From positions 1 to 64,000 of the forward strand of contig ML978136.1 in NCBI GenBank assembly GCA_010015805.1: 64,000 nt of DNA, in the 5' to 3' direction. Numbering within the stretch: the first letter of the stretch is position 1; each line of letters starts with the position of its first letter. This document shows, piece after piece, positions 45,690-55,954 of the stretch. A model generated the notes under the pieces. It saw only the letters and a list, made by a program, of their open reading frames with translations. It did no database searches and was not told where the DNA came from. The stretch is from Rhizodiscina lignyota. Taxonomy: Eukaryota > Ascomycota > Dothideomycetes > Aulographales > Rhizodiscinaceae. The translations under genes were made by a program, and so were the position numbers.

Positions 45690-46851
45690 ATGGGTGATTG
45701 CCAGGACATCAATTATCCCCAACTCAACGTCGGCGGAAGTCAGGCTAGTCGCATCACAGCGTCTGATTCGCCATTCCTCAAGTTACCTGTCGAACTCCGT
45801 TACTACGTATACAGCTATCTGCTCCCGAACGATATCATACCAGCCCGCCATGACACCTCCACGACCAGTGTCGCCGATCTCAGAAAGGACGGAGAAAAAT
45901 GTTCTATAGCTATTATGCGTGTGAATAAGCTCTTGTACCAAGAGACGTTGGATTATCTCTACAATGCTTGCACGATCGAGCTCGATATTGACCCTTACGG
46001 GATCCATTTCTGTGCAGACGGAGGGACACCTATCACGCTGCGTTCGGGAAAACTCGCGGCCTTTTTCAAATTCTTCCGGCGTATAGGTGAGAGTTGCGTC
46101 ATACGGCCGCCCTTTACGATTTGAAGAATTTGTAAAATTCTGGGACGACGACCCCGAAGAGTACAAAGTATTCGAACCCGGCAATAGGGTCAAGGACTTC
46201 ACCAATGTTTTCATTGATTCGATGTTACATCAGAATCAACGTCCTCTAAAACTACACCTTACGTATTACGACGACCGTCCTCTTCTAGGCTCCAGAGAGT
46301 ACAACGAGGACCATCTTCTCGACTTGAAGTGGCACATGCAGCCGTTCCTCAAGTTGAGAGGAATCCGTGCGGTCCATGCTCACTACCAACGGCACCCGGA
46401 GAATCTTGATGCGGACTCAGAGACTTCACGCCTTCTGAATTGGTTCGAGTACGAGGCACATCTTATGGGCCAGGACGATAGTCGCCTTCGGCTTGAAGAG
46501 AGTCAACGCATGCAGGCTGAAATTCTTGCCGAGATGCAGCAGTTCCTGGATAATCTCGCATCTACAATGGAAGAAACGACACCCTCAACGACACGACCGT
46601 GCACGTTTACCAAGCGTTGGAGTCAGCAAAAGCGTTGGATGGAACCATTTATGACAAAGATTATCGTTCATGCATTATTGTCCGATGAGATCTTGACCGA
46701 GCTCGCGAAGGAGTATTACCATGCTTGGGAAGCGCAGGATGAGAGTAACGTTCAAATTTTTCTAGCCGCATCAGCAAAGATAGACGGCATTATTGGAAGA
46801 CTGCCAGAAGAGCTCCAGCGTTTAATGTGGTGCTACCGGCGATGGATTTAG
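45690..46851 (+). CDS. Orphan fungal protein with F-box-like N-terminus
   Basis: Exon 1 (45690-46086) encodes FLKLPVELRYYVYSYLLPND followed by IMRVNKLLYQETLDYLYN. This pattern recurs in fungal proteins of unknown role whose N-terminus resembles an F-box (LPxELRxxIYxYLL, then a 'RVNKLLYQE' block). A GTGAGA donor at 46087 ends exon 1. The acceptor could be at 46126 (40-bp intron, 373 aa) or 46159 (73-bp intron, 362 aa); both keep frame. Exon 2 runs to 46851 and is Glu- and aromatic-rich, with a helical stretch around EESQRMQAEILAEMQQF. No enzyme motif. A role in ubiquitin ligase recruitment would be inference only. Confidence 0.65.
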
Positions 46852-49743
46852 TTTAGAGAATATTCTTCCTTTTCCCGGCTACTCTTCCTCATGTTATGAT
46901 CTATCTCTCTATTAGCTTATATACTATTCGGGGAAGTTTTAGGCTATCTTACCTAGGATATTAATATATCGGTCTCGGACCTTACTACAATCATAGTTTG
47001 ATATTAAAAGGACACCGCTTTACCAAGGATGTGGGCGGGCTGCCCGTTGTGAATTTGGGTTTGCGAGCAGGTGCGCGATCAGCACAGGCAAAGGCAAAGC
47101 ACTCCCTTTGATATGGGGGCCAATGATCATGCAATGAGGGAGTCGGGGTGCACTGAGCGCTGTGATTCCGCGTTTGGAAGGAAGTACGCGAGCACAAAGG
47201 AGGCAACCTCATTGTTTTTGTGCCTGAAAGACAACTCACCGACGCTAGTCCTAAATTAGGATCGCGGGGCACGCAGGGGCGAGCTTCGCCATTCAACGAC
47301 ACCTCTGAATACACAGCATTTCCGAGCTTTATCAGCACTCCAGGCTCGAGTTTGAGGGCCCTGAGATGCCTTGAACCCTCGAGTGACCATTAGATCATAC
47401 GATTGACAATCGCTCCACCTCCATCACACCCCTCCGCCCTGCGAAGACTTTGCCCGAGGCAGTACTTGCCTATTGAACGTCCGGTGAGGATCGCTCGCGC
47501 GCTGCTCGGTCACCATGAAGAGACAAGAGGAGGCAAACGAGGACAGGCAACAAGGCAAAGAGATGCGAGATATTCGAGCAAAGTCATCCCTCCGTCCAAC
47601 CTACCAATGAAATCCGGCAACGTTACACACACACCTCATTCGTCCGGGTCCGTCCTTGTCCATGTCATTGACGAAAGAGTCCAGCTGCGTTGCTCCTGCG
47701 TCAATAGGAAGGAATACATTGGCTGGCATTACTTCGCATAACTTCTGATGGCTTTGAAATAACGGAATTCATGCAAAAAGTGTGCCGTGGGAGGCTGGCA
47801 ATGTTCATCAATCTTGTATAAGAGGTTGACTGCTCCACGAGATGAATTGGAAGAGGAAGCGTGCAGCCTCGTGGGCGTTGCATCAGTTCTACACTGCTGC
47901 TATAGCTTTTTTTGGTAGAGGGACTGAAACGATCTCTTACCAATCATTTCCAATCCCTTCTCAGTTGCCGTCAAGGGGCTTAGCATGATATCTAGCGAGC
48001 TGTTGTTTGTGGACTGGCTCCCACAATTGGCTGATATGGTATGTGTGAATCATCTTCCCGCGTTTTGATGCCGCTCACCGACCAACAGGCTTCACAGCTT
48101 AAAGAATGACACCGGTCTAAAGCAATTTCGCATCTCCCAAGTTAGAAGAGAATGTTGTAAGAGTGCGAGATTGCAAGTGCGCCGGCGCCCATCAGCTGTA
48201 ACTGTACCGAATGCATTCCATGCCCCGTAGTACTTGCATTCCTGTCGCAGCAACATCCAGATGCTTGCCTATCTCTCACTGAGGCAGGTAAACTATGAGC
48301 CGGTATAAACTATCCCTATCAAGGTTTAATTCCACCGCCTCCATACCGAGTCTTCTTAACCCCTTCAAGTTGACACAACAATTCACTGTAGTTTTCCGGT
48401 TAGAAAACATCGCAAATTCTGTTTCATCGCCGTTCGCATGTTCAAGGCACTGTCTTTTATCGCCATTAGCATTATGCCTCGCTTGTTCGTAGTGTAGTTC
48501 TTTGTAGTCACCCTAGATTCTCTACCGTCACAAGACTCGAACAGAAGCTGGTTCCGGAATTTGTTCAATTTAGCCTGGTTATCGTATCCTTATCATTGCA
48601 CCTGCGATTCCAATGCTCAATTTATTCAAGGGTCACTTTCTTTCCGTCTTGCTCCTCCAGAAGCGTTCTCGGACCGAGCATTTGATTCAAAGTAGCGCAA
48701 AGAGCATACTTTGAGGCGGCCATAGGCAGATTCAGGCAACGGGGCACCTTTGCGGCCCTTGCGACCCTCGCAGCTCTCACTTGTGGTTTCCAAGAGGTCT
48801 TCTTGCAACTGCGGCCCCGCCCTAATCCGTTTTCATATTCGGTGTACGTCCAATCTGCGTTCCTTCTCGGTCGAACGGTTCTTGGCAGATTGCTTTCTGC
48901 CTGGCCCTTCTCAACTCAGAAGGAAGCTCATCACACCGGAACCATACCATCATCTGCGCCAGCCCTACGGGAATACACGGGGTCGTAGATGCTGCGACAA
49001 ATGTCAACTCGCTGCTGCCGCCAATAGACTCAGTGCACATGATATCTGTCTCCAGTAGCAGAGGCATGCGCATTACCCCTACAGCAGGCGAGGATCTCAA
49101 ATTGGTTAGCCCCGCAGGGCGCAGGGCTCAATATCTGGGCTGCCTTCATTCGAATTGCCTTTCTCGGTTTTAAGCTCACGTTACAACTGCAGGCCTATCT
49201 GTTTGGAGCTTCTGATGGAAATGGTCTTTCGCCCCCAAGTTGCTTCCCACAGCGTCGCCCTTCGGGATGGCTCCGCAAAAGCCAGCAGGAATTTGCATAG
49301 GCAACGTAGAAAACGCCTTTCTATGACGATGGCGCCCAGTCTCCGGGCGGTCTACTGTGCGGCCTCTTTCAAGTCGCCCTTCGACAAGCCTTCCCGAGTG
49401 GCTGACGACTTCACTAAACTGCTCCACATCGCCGCTCAATCACTTGATCGTTTAACAGGGGACTTCTCGCGCTTCCGTATGGTGAATCAACCAAGGCAAT
49501 GCTGATACTTGGTGGGGACAGAGGAAGCCTTGAAAGAAAGGCGTCTTTCTCTTCGCCGCCTGCGCCATAGTTTCTTCCTATTTAACAACGCCATTTGCAC
49601 GATCGAGTCCTCTTCATCATTGCTTTGCGAACTCACTCTGATTCCACTCACCACCAGGCATTTGACCGGATCATCATTCTGTCTTAGTTCCCACTGCTCC
49701 ATTCCACAAGATTTACAAATCGTACGAACAACTTCATACCAGC
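46852..49743. other. Gene-poor stretch of 2.9 kb
   Basis: No convincing gene. Several frames of 60-115 codons occur on both strands (for example 46991-47338 minus, 48750-49058 plus, 49155-49505 plus) but overlap each other and lack domains, signal peptides or splice context. An AT-rich part lies at 46900-46990. A decayed gene or unrecognised noncoding transcript cannot be excluded. Confidence 0.4.
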
Positions 49744-49860
49744 ATGCCTGATTATCAGCAGTTCTATTGCTGCGCATGCGGCTATGGCCCAATTGGGATG
49801 CACATTGGTGCTTGCCCACATTGTGGACACAATGGGTGTGGCGACTGCCAAGCAGGATAA
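49744..49860 (+). CDS. 38-residue zinc-finger-like microprotein
   Basis: ATG at 49744 to TAA at 49858-49860 encodes MPDYQQFYCCACGYGPIGMH followed by IGACPHCGHNGCGDCQAG. The Cys pairs CCAC, CPHC and CGDC plus a His in the middle give a complete zinc-binding pattern (CxxC...CxxCxH...CxxC) in 38 residues, hard to explain by chance. The upstream 200 bp are pyrimidine-rich, like a fungal 5' leader. Fungal genomes hold short proteins of this composition with no known role. No other exon could be joined with confidence, so it may also be the end of a larger protein whose start I missed. Confidence 0.55.
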   Translation: MPDYQQFYCCACGYGPIGMHIGACPHCGHNGCGDCQAG

Positions 49861-50420
49861 CGATATCTGAAAGTCCAAGGAGCAATTCGGACCTCTCAGA
49901 GGTTGGATACCCGGCCACAACTCTCAACATGAATTGCTAATTCTGTTTTGTACAGTACATCTACCTACGTCTTTCCAAATTCTCCTCTTTGACAATCCTC
50001 CCGCGTGGATCCAAATAAAGTTCCGCCTCACGGCTACAGACGTTGTTCACGATTTCCATGGATGGTTAACTCTCAGTCCTAGCGTTGTTCGGCGCAGTAC
50101 GAGAAGGCGAAAAGATGCGATAGGCGACTGCTCTATGTTGTGCTTTGACATATTGCAAGGATTGTGGGATAGGTCTTAGAATACACACCGAGGGATCTTA
50201 GATTTTTCAGCGGACGTTTTGCTTCACAGATATACCCCGTACCCCAAACTAGTTTTTCGAACCTTGCATTACGAGCCTCAAATAATTTCCAATTTATCCA
50301 CTGAAAGAAAATCCCCTTGATCCGCGTACAATAAAGCCTACCGGCGCGGATTTGTGATGTATTGGCAAGTTTGCTCCTTTGTACCTAACATTGAATGCGC
50401 AACCACGTTCCTGCCAATTA

Positions 50421-50427
50421 GGCTAAA
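50421..50427 (+). promoter_or_regulatory. XlnR-type site GGCTAAA
   Basis: Exact match to the XlnR/Xyr1 consensus GGCTAAA, 345 bp upstream of the alpha-glucuronidase ATG. Such sites drive xylan-degradation genes in Aspergillus and Trichoderma. Binding is inferred from the match and the gene it precedes. Confidence 0.55.
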
Positions 50428-50607
50428 TCAAGGTCTCCGGACGTCACCATCCTTTGAACAAAAATCCTCATCAACTTCCTGGCACATCGACGAGGCCTGC
50501 GGGGAAGAGCGCACACCTGCAGGAACAACTCCCCAGAGGAGAATCCCCGCGCACTAGACAGCACGATGTCGATCCACCGTTCGTGATTCAGGCAAAATGC
50601 CTTGGCC

Positions 50608-50614
50608 TTTAGCC
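50608..50614 (-). promoter_or_regulatory. XlnR-type site, reverse orientation
   Basis: TTTAGCC on the plus strand, that is GGCTAAA on the minus strand, 158 bp upstream of the alpha-glucuronidase ATG and 180 bp from the first site. Confidence 0.55.
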
Positions 50615-50694
50615 TCAACATCACGCCGTTATGGTAAACATGGAATTTTTCTCGCTCAATTCCCCGGTCCAGGATATTGGATTCTCTACGTAGG

Positions 50695-50706
50695 TATATA
50701 ATAAAT
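50695..50706 (+). promoter_or_regulatory. TATA box of the GH67 gene
   Basis: TATATAATAAAT, 66 bp upstream of the ATG, properly oriented. Confidence 0.5.
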
Positions 50707-50771
50707 GGAGAGTCGCGTGGCCTTGCGTTCTCCGGTAACGGGCCTTGTCTGCTGGTAGGTCGACATTCATC

Positions 50772-53291
50772 ATGCGTTGTCTCTTACTGCTCGCCTCTCT
50801 CGGCCTCGTGGCTGCAGAGAATGGATTGAATGCTTGGTTACGATACGCACCATTGCCTCGCGGCACCTACTCGCATGTTTCTCTCCCTTCCGACATTATT
50901 GCTCTGAACAGCTCACAGACCAGCCCGGTGTACACGGCTGGTCAAGAGCTGGCAAAAGGCTTCGAAGGCATCTTTGGCAAGCACGTCTCAGTGTCCCACA
51001 AAGCTTCGAAAGCTTCCTCATGCTTGGTGGTCGGGACCATTGACGAATACGAAAAGTCCTATGGCAAGCTGAAGAACGCTCCGGAGCTCAAGGACGATGG
51101 ATATTGGCTTAGCAACAAGGGCAGCACAATTCAGATCTTGGGGCAGAACGAGCGAGGTGCACTTTATGGCGCATTTCAATACCTGTCAATGCTTGCCCAG
51201 GGAGACTTCTCCAAAGTCGCCTATGCCAGCAGCCCTGCCACTGCAGCTCGATGGGTCAACCAGTGGGATAACATGGACGGAAGCATCGAGCGTGGCTATG
51301 GCGGCGCTTCAATATTCTTCAGCAACGGACTGGTAGTCGATGACTTGACTCGCGCTGGCGACTATGCCCGTATACTGGCTTCTATTGGCGTCAATACTGT
51401 CGTTGTAAACAACGTGAACGCTAATGTCACTACCCTGAGCACGGAGAACATCAAAGGCTTAGGCAGAATCGCAGACGTATTCCGTCCATACGGCGTACAG
51501 TTAGGCTTGTCTCTCAACTTTGCTGCTCCCAACACCAGCGGCACGGCCATTCCTCCGATCGGCACCTACGACCCCCTCGATCCAAAGGTCGTCGCGTGGT
51601 GGACGAACATGACAGAATTGATATACGACGCTGTCCCAGACATGGCTGGCTATCTCGTGAAGGCTGACTCTGAAGGTCAACCGGGCCCTCTTGTCTACAA
51701 CCGTACTCTGTCCGATGGCGCCAATCTCTTTGCCAGACCTCTTCAGCCACATGGCGGTATCGTCATGTTCCGAGCATTTGTCTACAATTTGCTGAATGAA
51801 TCGGATTGGAAGGCTGACCGCGCAAAGGCTGCCGTTGACTTCTTTAAGGATTTGGACGGAAAGTTCGAGGACAACGTGGTAATTCAAATCAAGTTCGGAC
51901 CGATTGACTTCCAGGTTCGTGAGCCGACCTCGCCTCTGTTCGCCAATCTCTTCAAGACCCCCACTGCTATTGAATTGGAAGTTGCACAGGAGTACCTTGG
52001 ACAGCAATGCCACCTGGTCTACCTGCCACCCCTTTGGAAGACGGTCCTTGACTTCGACCTCCGAGTACAGAACAAGCCGTCCCTTGTCCGCAACATCATT
52101 TCCGGCGAGAGATTCAACCACAAGCTTGGAGGCACAGTTGCTGTCGTTAATGTCGGTACGAATACTACCTGGCTCGGCAGCCACTTGGCCATGTCCAATC
52201 TTTATGCCTTTGGACGTCTGGCTTGGAATGCCGATCAAGATCCTCAAGACATTCTTCAAGACTGGATCCGCCTTACCTTCAACGGCAACCCCACAGTCGT
52301 CGACTCCATCACCCAGATGTCAATGGAGTCTTGGCCGGCGTACGAGAACTACAGCGGCAACCTCGGCATCCAAACCCTCACTGACATCCTCTTCAACCAC
52401 TACGGGCCGCGTGCCGCGTCTCAGGAACTCAATGGCTACGCTCAATGGACGCGTGCAGACCATGACAGCGTCGGTATGGACAGGACGCTGAAAAATGGTA
52501 CGGGTTACTCGCGCCAGTACCCTGATGAAATCTACAACATGTACGAGAACATTGACACTACGCCTGACAACCTGCTGCTGTGGTTCCACCATGTCAACTG
52601 GACACACCAACTGCACAGCGGCAAGACAGTCATCCAGCACTTCTATGATGCACACTACGACGGTTCTAATATGGCCCAGACGTTCGTGCCAACATGGGAG
52701 ACACTGAAAGGCAAGATTGACAATGAGCGATACAACGACGTGCTCTTCCGCCAGACGTACCAGGCTGGCCACTCGCTCGTGTGGCGCGACAGTATCGTCA
52801 ACTACTTCCACAACATGACCTCGATCCCCGACAAGCACGGGCGCGTTGGGAACCACCCATGGCGCATCGAAGCCGAGGACATGGAGCTCGACGGGTACAA
52901 AGTGTACCAAGTGAATCCGTTTGAAGCGGCCTCGAATGCGAACGCAATCGTCACGATCACGAACAGCACTACGGGCACCGCGACCACGAAGCTCAAGTTT
53001 GAGTCTGGCACGTACGACTTTGCCGTCAACTACTTCGACCAGATCGGCGGCAAGGCGACGTGGAAGGCGTACATTGATGATCGTCTGGTGGCGGAGTGGA
53101 TTGGAAATATGGAGGACACGCTCGGGCATGCGCCGAGTCCGTACTTGGATAGCAGCAGCGCGATAAGGAAGACGTGGCATGGTGTTAAGATTAAGAAGGG
53201 TGATACGTTGAAAATTGTTGGCAAGGCGGATGGGATTGAGCCTGCGGGAGTGGACTATGTGTCCTTCCTGCCGAAGGGCATTGTTGATTAA
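50772..53291 (+). CDS. aguA: GH67 xylan alpha-glucuronidase, secreted
   Basis: Removes 4-O-methyl-glucuronic acid from xylo-oligosaccharides outside the cell. Intronless, 839 aa, the usual family length. The ATG at 50772 begins a signal peptide (MRCLLLLASLGLVAA); the in-frame codons upstream have no ATG. The N-terminal GH67 domain (NAWLRYAPLPRG...) is followed by the catalytic barrel, with GYLVKADSEGQPGPLVYNR and VVIQIKFGPIDFQVREPTSPLF carrying the conserved acidic residues, and IQTLTDILFNHYGPRAASQE. The C-terminal domain begins at GRVGNHPWRIEAEDMELDGY. Many sequons. Upstream XlnR-type sites fit induction by xylose or xylan. A 346-codon open frame on the opposite strand is a shadow. Confidence 0.96.
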   Translation: MRCLLLLASLGLVAAENGLNAWLRYAPLPRGTYSHVSLPSDIIALNSSQTSPVYTAGQELAKGFEGIFGKHVSVSHKASKASSCLVVGTIDEYEKSYGKLKNAPELKDDGYWLSNKGSTIQILGQNERGALYGAFQYLSMLAQGDFSKVAYASSPATAARWVNQWDNMDGSIERGYGGASIFFSNGLVVDDLTRAGDYARILASIGVNTVVVNNVNANVTTLSTENIKGLGRIADVFRPYGVQLGLSLNFAAPNTSGTAIPPIGTYDPLDPKVVAWWTNMTELIYDAVPDMAGYLVKADSEGQPGPLVYNRTLSDGANLFARPLQPHGGIVMFRAFVYNLLNESDWKADRAKAAVDFFKDLDGKFEDNVVIQIKFGPIDFQVREPTSPLFANLFKTPTAIELEVAQEYLGQQCHLVYLPPLWKTVLDFDLRVQNKPSLVRNIISGERFNHKLGGTVAVVNVGTNTTWLGSHLAMSNLYAFGRLAWNADQDPQDILQDWIRLTFNGNPTVVDSITQMSMESWPAYENYSGNLGIQTLTDILFNHYGPRAASQELNGYAQWTRADHDSVGMDRTLKNGTGYSRQYPDEIYNMYENIDTTPDNLLLWFHHVNWTHQLHSGKTVIQHFYDAHYDGSNMAQTFVPTWETLKGKIDNERYNDVLFRQTYQAGHSLVWRDSIVNYFHNMTSIPDKHGRVGNHPWRIEAEDMELDGYKVYQVNPFEAASNANAIVTITNSTTGTATTKLKFESGTYDFAVNYFDQIGGKATWKAYIDDRLVAEWIGNMEDTLGHAPSPYLDSSSAIRKTWHGVKIKKGDTLKIVGKADGIEPAGVDYVSFLPKGIVD

Positions 53292-54169
53292 AAGCATCTC
53301 GATCAAATCATTGAGCAGATAGTCAAAAGGTACTTTAATTATCTGATATGATTTCACCAAACCGCAGCCGATTAAAGTGTTTAATAGGAACTATGCATAT
53401 ATATACAAATTCTAATTAACAGCTAATGGATCGAAAAGGTGGAATAGCTCGGCGGTCACGCCCTGGAGCATTCTTCCTCCTGAACACCGCTAGCTATACC
53501 GGATATAGTTAGGGCTGTTAGGTATGGGGAATAGGTTCGAATCCCGCGGGGATAGAACCTATTCTCTTTTTGCTTTTTTGTTTTCCTTTTCGATTTCTCT
53601 CATTATTCCTCTGTTTACATAGCGAACATGTTATATGCACCAAATTTATTATTTTTAACATATGTTTTTGCCGGCCCTTTCAGTGGATTAGTCTAGTGTC
53701 GGTCAATGCAAAATTATACTGGATGCCTCAACCGTCCCCCAATTGGCTACTGGCACAGGAAACTCTTCATATAGAAAAATGACACGCCCAGTAACTCAGT
53801 GTGCATAATAACTCGGTGCTTGCCATGAGCATCGCGGCATCAGCAATGTCTTCTGGCTCACTGAATCCTTTACTGTTCAATGGATGTGCTACACAGCCTT
53901 TTTAAGTCTCTCCGCAAATTCCCCGTTAAGCCTACATAGAGGCTTGATGAGTACTCTAAGATAATGAAATGTAGCATCAAAACGTCAGTGTCTTGCCTCT
54001 CGTGCAGTTTGGAGCATGAGACAATCGACGGCGCTCGTCGTTACTATATTGAATGCTATGTGTATGGATGAGCAGACTGCACTGCACATTCCGCCTCTAT
54101 TTTCTTGGTCGAGGTTCCCATGACCTCATATAAGCCAAATGCTTCTCACGATTTCCATATCATACAATT
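53292..54169. other. Intergenic with structured stretch
   Basis: Downstream of the GH67 gene; contains the hairpin-rich segment at 53445-53579, then AT-rich sequence without a gene. Confidence 0.4.
53445..53579 (+). ncRNA. Candidate structured RNA or tRNA-derived SINE head
   Basis: An A-box-like TAGCTCGGCGG at 53445-53455 and an exact B-box GGTTCGAATCC at 53534-53544 lie in the right order for RNA polymerase III. A perfect 10-bp hairpin pairs 53529-53538 with 53555-53564; an 8-bp hairpin (with one G-U) pairs 53491-53498 with 53504-53511; GCGGT 53452-53456 can pair with ACCGC 53486-53490. Runs of five and six T follow at 53567-53571 and 53574-53579, as at a Pol III terminator. The acceptor and T stems do not pair as in a tRNA, so it is not an ordinary tRNA gene. 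A decayed tRNA, a SINE head, or an unknown small RNA would all fit. Confidence 0.4.
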
Positions 54170-54654
54170 ATGTCCTGCACAGTGGTATCGTTGCCAAGTA
54201 TCCACCCCCTCATATTGTCACTTCCGCCCCGCTTTGTTGTCAAAGGTATCCAAGCTCCTAGGGAGCCATCGCATGGCGGCATCATATTGTCCATGTCCCA
54301 TGCTGAAGCCACGTTTGGCTTTCACAAAGATGGCATTGTCTTTGCCGTATTGACGCCGGATGAGCTCGTAGAGGTATAATCAATTTCCGTATGTGAGCGA
54401 ATACCGTCTGCTCTACCGGTTGACACGTGAATGATAAGGTAGGGTTGGAATAGAGATCAAAGGAGTGGATTCGCGCGTATGCGGAGGCGTATGTGAGCGC
54501 GATTGTACGCCGCGGACTGGATTCGGGGCTGGGAATGCGGACTGTGCGGTTGTTGGGACGCGTGAAAGGCATGATTTGGTTAGCAGATACTTGTAGAATT
54601 GACATTAAGGAGACCGTCCACTACAATTGTAAGAGAATAAAAGCAGAGGACTGA
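54170..54654 (+). CDS. Small two-exon protein, unknown, possibly a remnant
   Basis: Exons 54170-54373 and 54454-54654 join in frame across an 80-bp intron (GTATAA donor, TAG acceptor) for 134 aa. The join reads VLTPDELVE-RSKEWIRAYAEAYV, giving a continuous helical segment rich in Glu and Arg that looks like real protein. HAEATFGFHKDGIVFA precedes it. No domain recognised, no signal peptide. The short length and AT-rich surroundings suggest it may be the tail of an older, larger gene. Confidence 0.4.
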
Positions 54655-55954
54655 AATTGTGAACTCGACCAAGAGGAGAGTTTGAGATACTGTACTCCAT
54701 GTGGCGTTTAAATTGCAATACTTTCCAGAATGGTGCATAAACGAGATCATAAAGGGAGCCATTAGCACAATTGAAGCAATAATCGTTTCCACACTCTCTA
54801 AACAGGCCTTGGACATGAAGCGGCACCAAAGTCCTATCCAAAACGGAGATATCTACCCAGCTGCATGTGGATCTGGAGGCGCAATGTCCCGATGACTAAA
54901 CACGTTGAGTCCACGTGACAATGATCGACCCTCCAATCCAGTCCCAATGCAGGCGTCTCCACATCACCGCCAAAGAGCAAATCCACCAAGGCAACCTCGT
55001 AATTAGCATTCTGCTGCCACAGATGTCATGATTAGTGGGTGCAAGTGAAGAGGAAGAGGGCATTCTCGTCGAGAGGTCTACGACAGGCATTGCCACCAAG
55101 CCGTGAACATGAAAAGTCACCAGAGCAACGTTCGGGTATTGAGGCTATCGAGGGTGATTGCGATAGAATAAAAACAACATCATGTCGATGAAAAGGTCGA
55201 CGTGGCACGTCAAAAGCGTGGGCATTGTTGGCTGCAGAGAGTGAATCGGGGCACCCTCCCAAGGCTGGGCCGGCAAGCGGGCACGCACGTGCTTCTCCAC
55301 GATCGCCAGGACGATGGCAGCGAGTTTATCGGCAATAAGGTTTTAAGCCGCATCGCCATGCGCGTACCTTGCAGACGGCTCGTGGCAGTTTGGTTCGCGG
55401 AACGGCGAAGGGCAACATGTTTGGGGATCTGTAGATGGTCTCAGAGTGGGCTGGGGACGGGCAATATGTATATCAATCGAGTCGCAAACGCCGTTTCAGC
55501 ATGCGCACGAGACTTTTGAATAGTTTTGGGCGCGAAAAAGTGCGTTATTGTTGTTGCAATTGTTTTGGCGTTCGATTGTCGAAGCACGCTTATTTTGGTG
55601 CGCAGTCGCGCCGGCGTTGCGTTGTTTTGCCTAGCGCGCCAAGCCTGGTCGGTGCACACCCTGCCGCCTGCCACCCAAGTCTTCTCCCGCGCTCGCGCAG
55701 CTCCATCTCCAGAATCCTCCACTTTCCAAACACCTGCTGCACAAAAACTCTTCCCAAAAACCTCACTTCTTTCCTGCACTCTCGCACACTCTCGCACACT
55801 TCTGCCACGCATACGTGTACAGTAGTAGAGCGTGTCTTTGCACTCGCCGCTTGACTTTTGTATATCAACACTCGCGTCACTCGACGCTGCTCGCACGCAC
55901 TCCACTACTTCACCACACGTTCACAACAAAACACCACACAACACCATTCCCCCA
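54655..55954. other. Intergenic and promoter of the AAA-ATPase gene
   Basis: 1.3 kb. The last 250 bp are CA/CT-rich, with a short tandem of ACTCTCGCAC near 55780-55800 in the probable 5' leader of the AAA-ATPase gene. Short frames on both strands (54896-55262 minus, 55441-55905 minus) have no domain. Confidence 0.4.

Larger units (their letters stand above)
49861..50771. promoter_or_regulatory. Upstream region of the GH67 gene
   Basis: The last 400 bp carry two GGCTAAA motifs in opposite orientation (50421-50427 and 50608-50614), GC-rich SYGGRG-type words (CCCCAG at 50531, CCCCGC near 50541, CCCCGG near 50663) and a TATATAATAAAT at 50695-50706, 66 bp before the ATG. These match XlnR activator, CreA repressor and TATA elements known from xylanolytic genes in ascomycetes. 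Confidence 0.55.

Noticed and set aside
46991-47338. 115-codon minus-strand frame
   Set aside because: Composition is Pro/Ser/Arg-rich without domain; nothing distinguishes it from chance.
52320-53360. 346-codon open frame on the minus strand
   Set aside because: It is antisense to the GH67 gene, whose catalytic sequence is unmistakable; the translation is Val/Arg-rich as expected from a mirrored GC-rich coding frame and has no domain.
53438-53560. A tRNA gene with intron
   Set aside because: A and B boxes are present, but the 7-bp acceptor stem and the T stem do not pair, so I list it only as a tRNA-like structured stretch.
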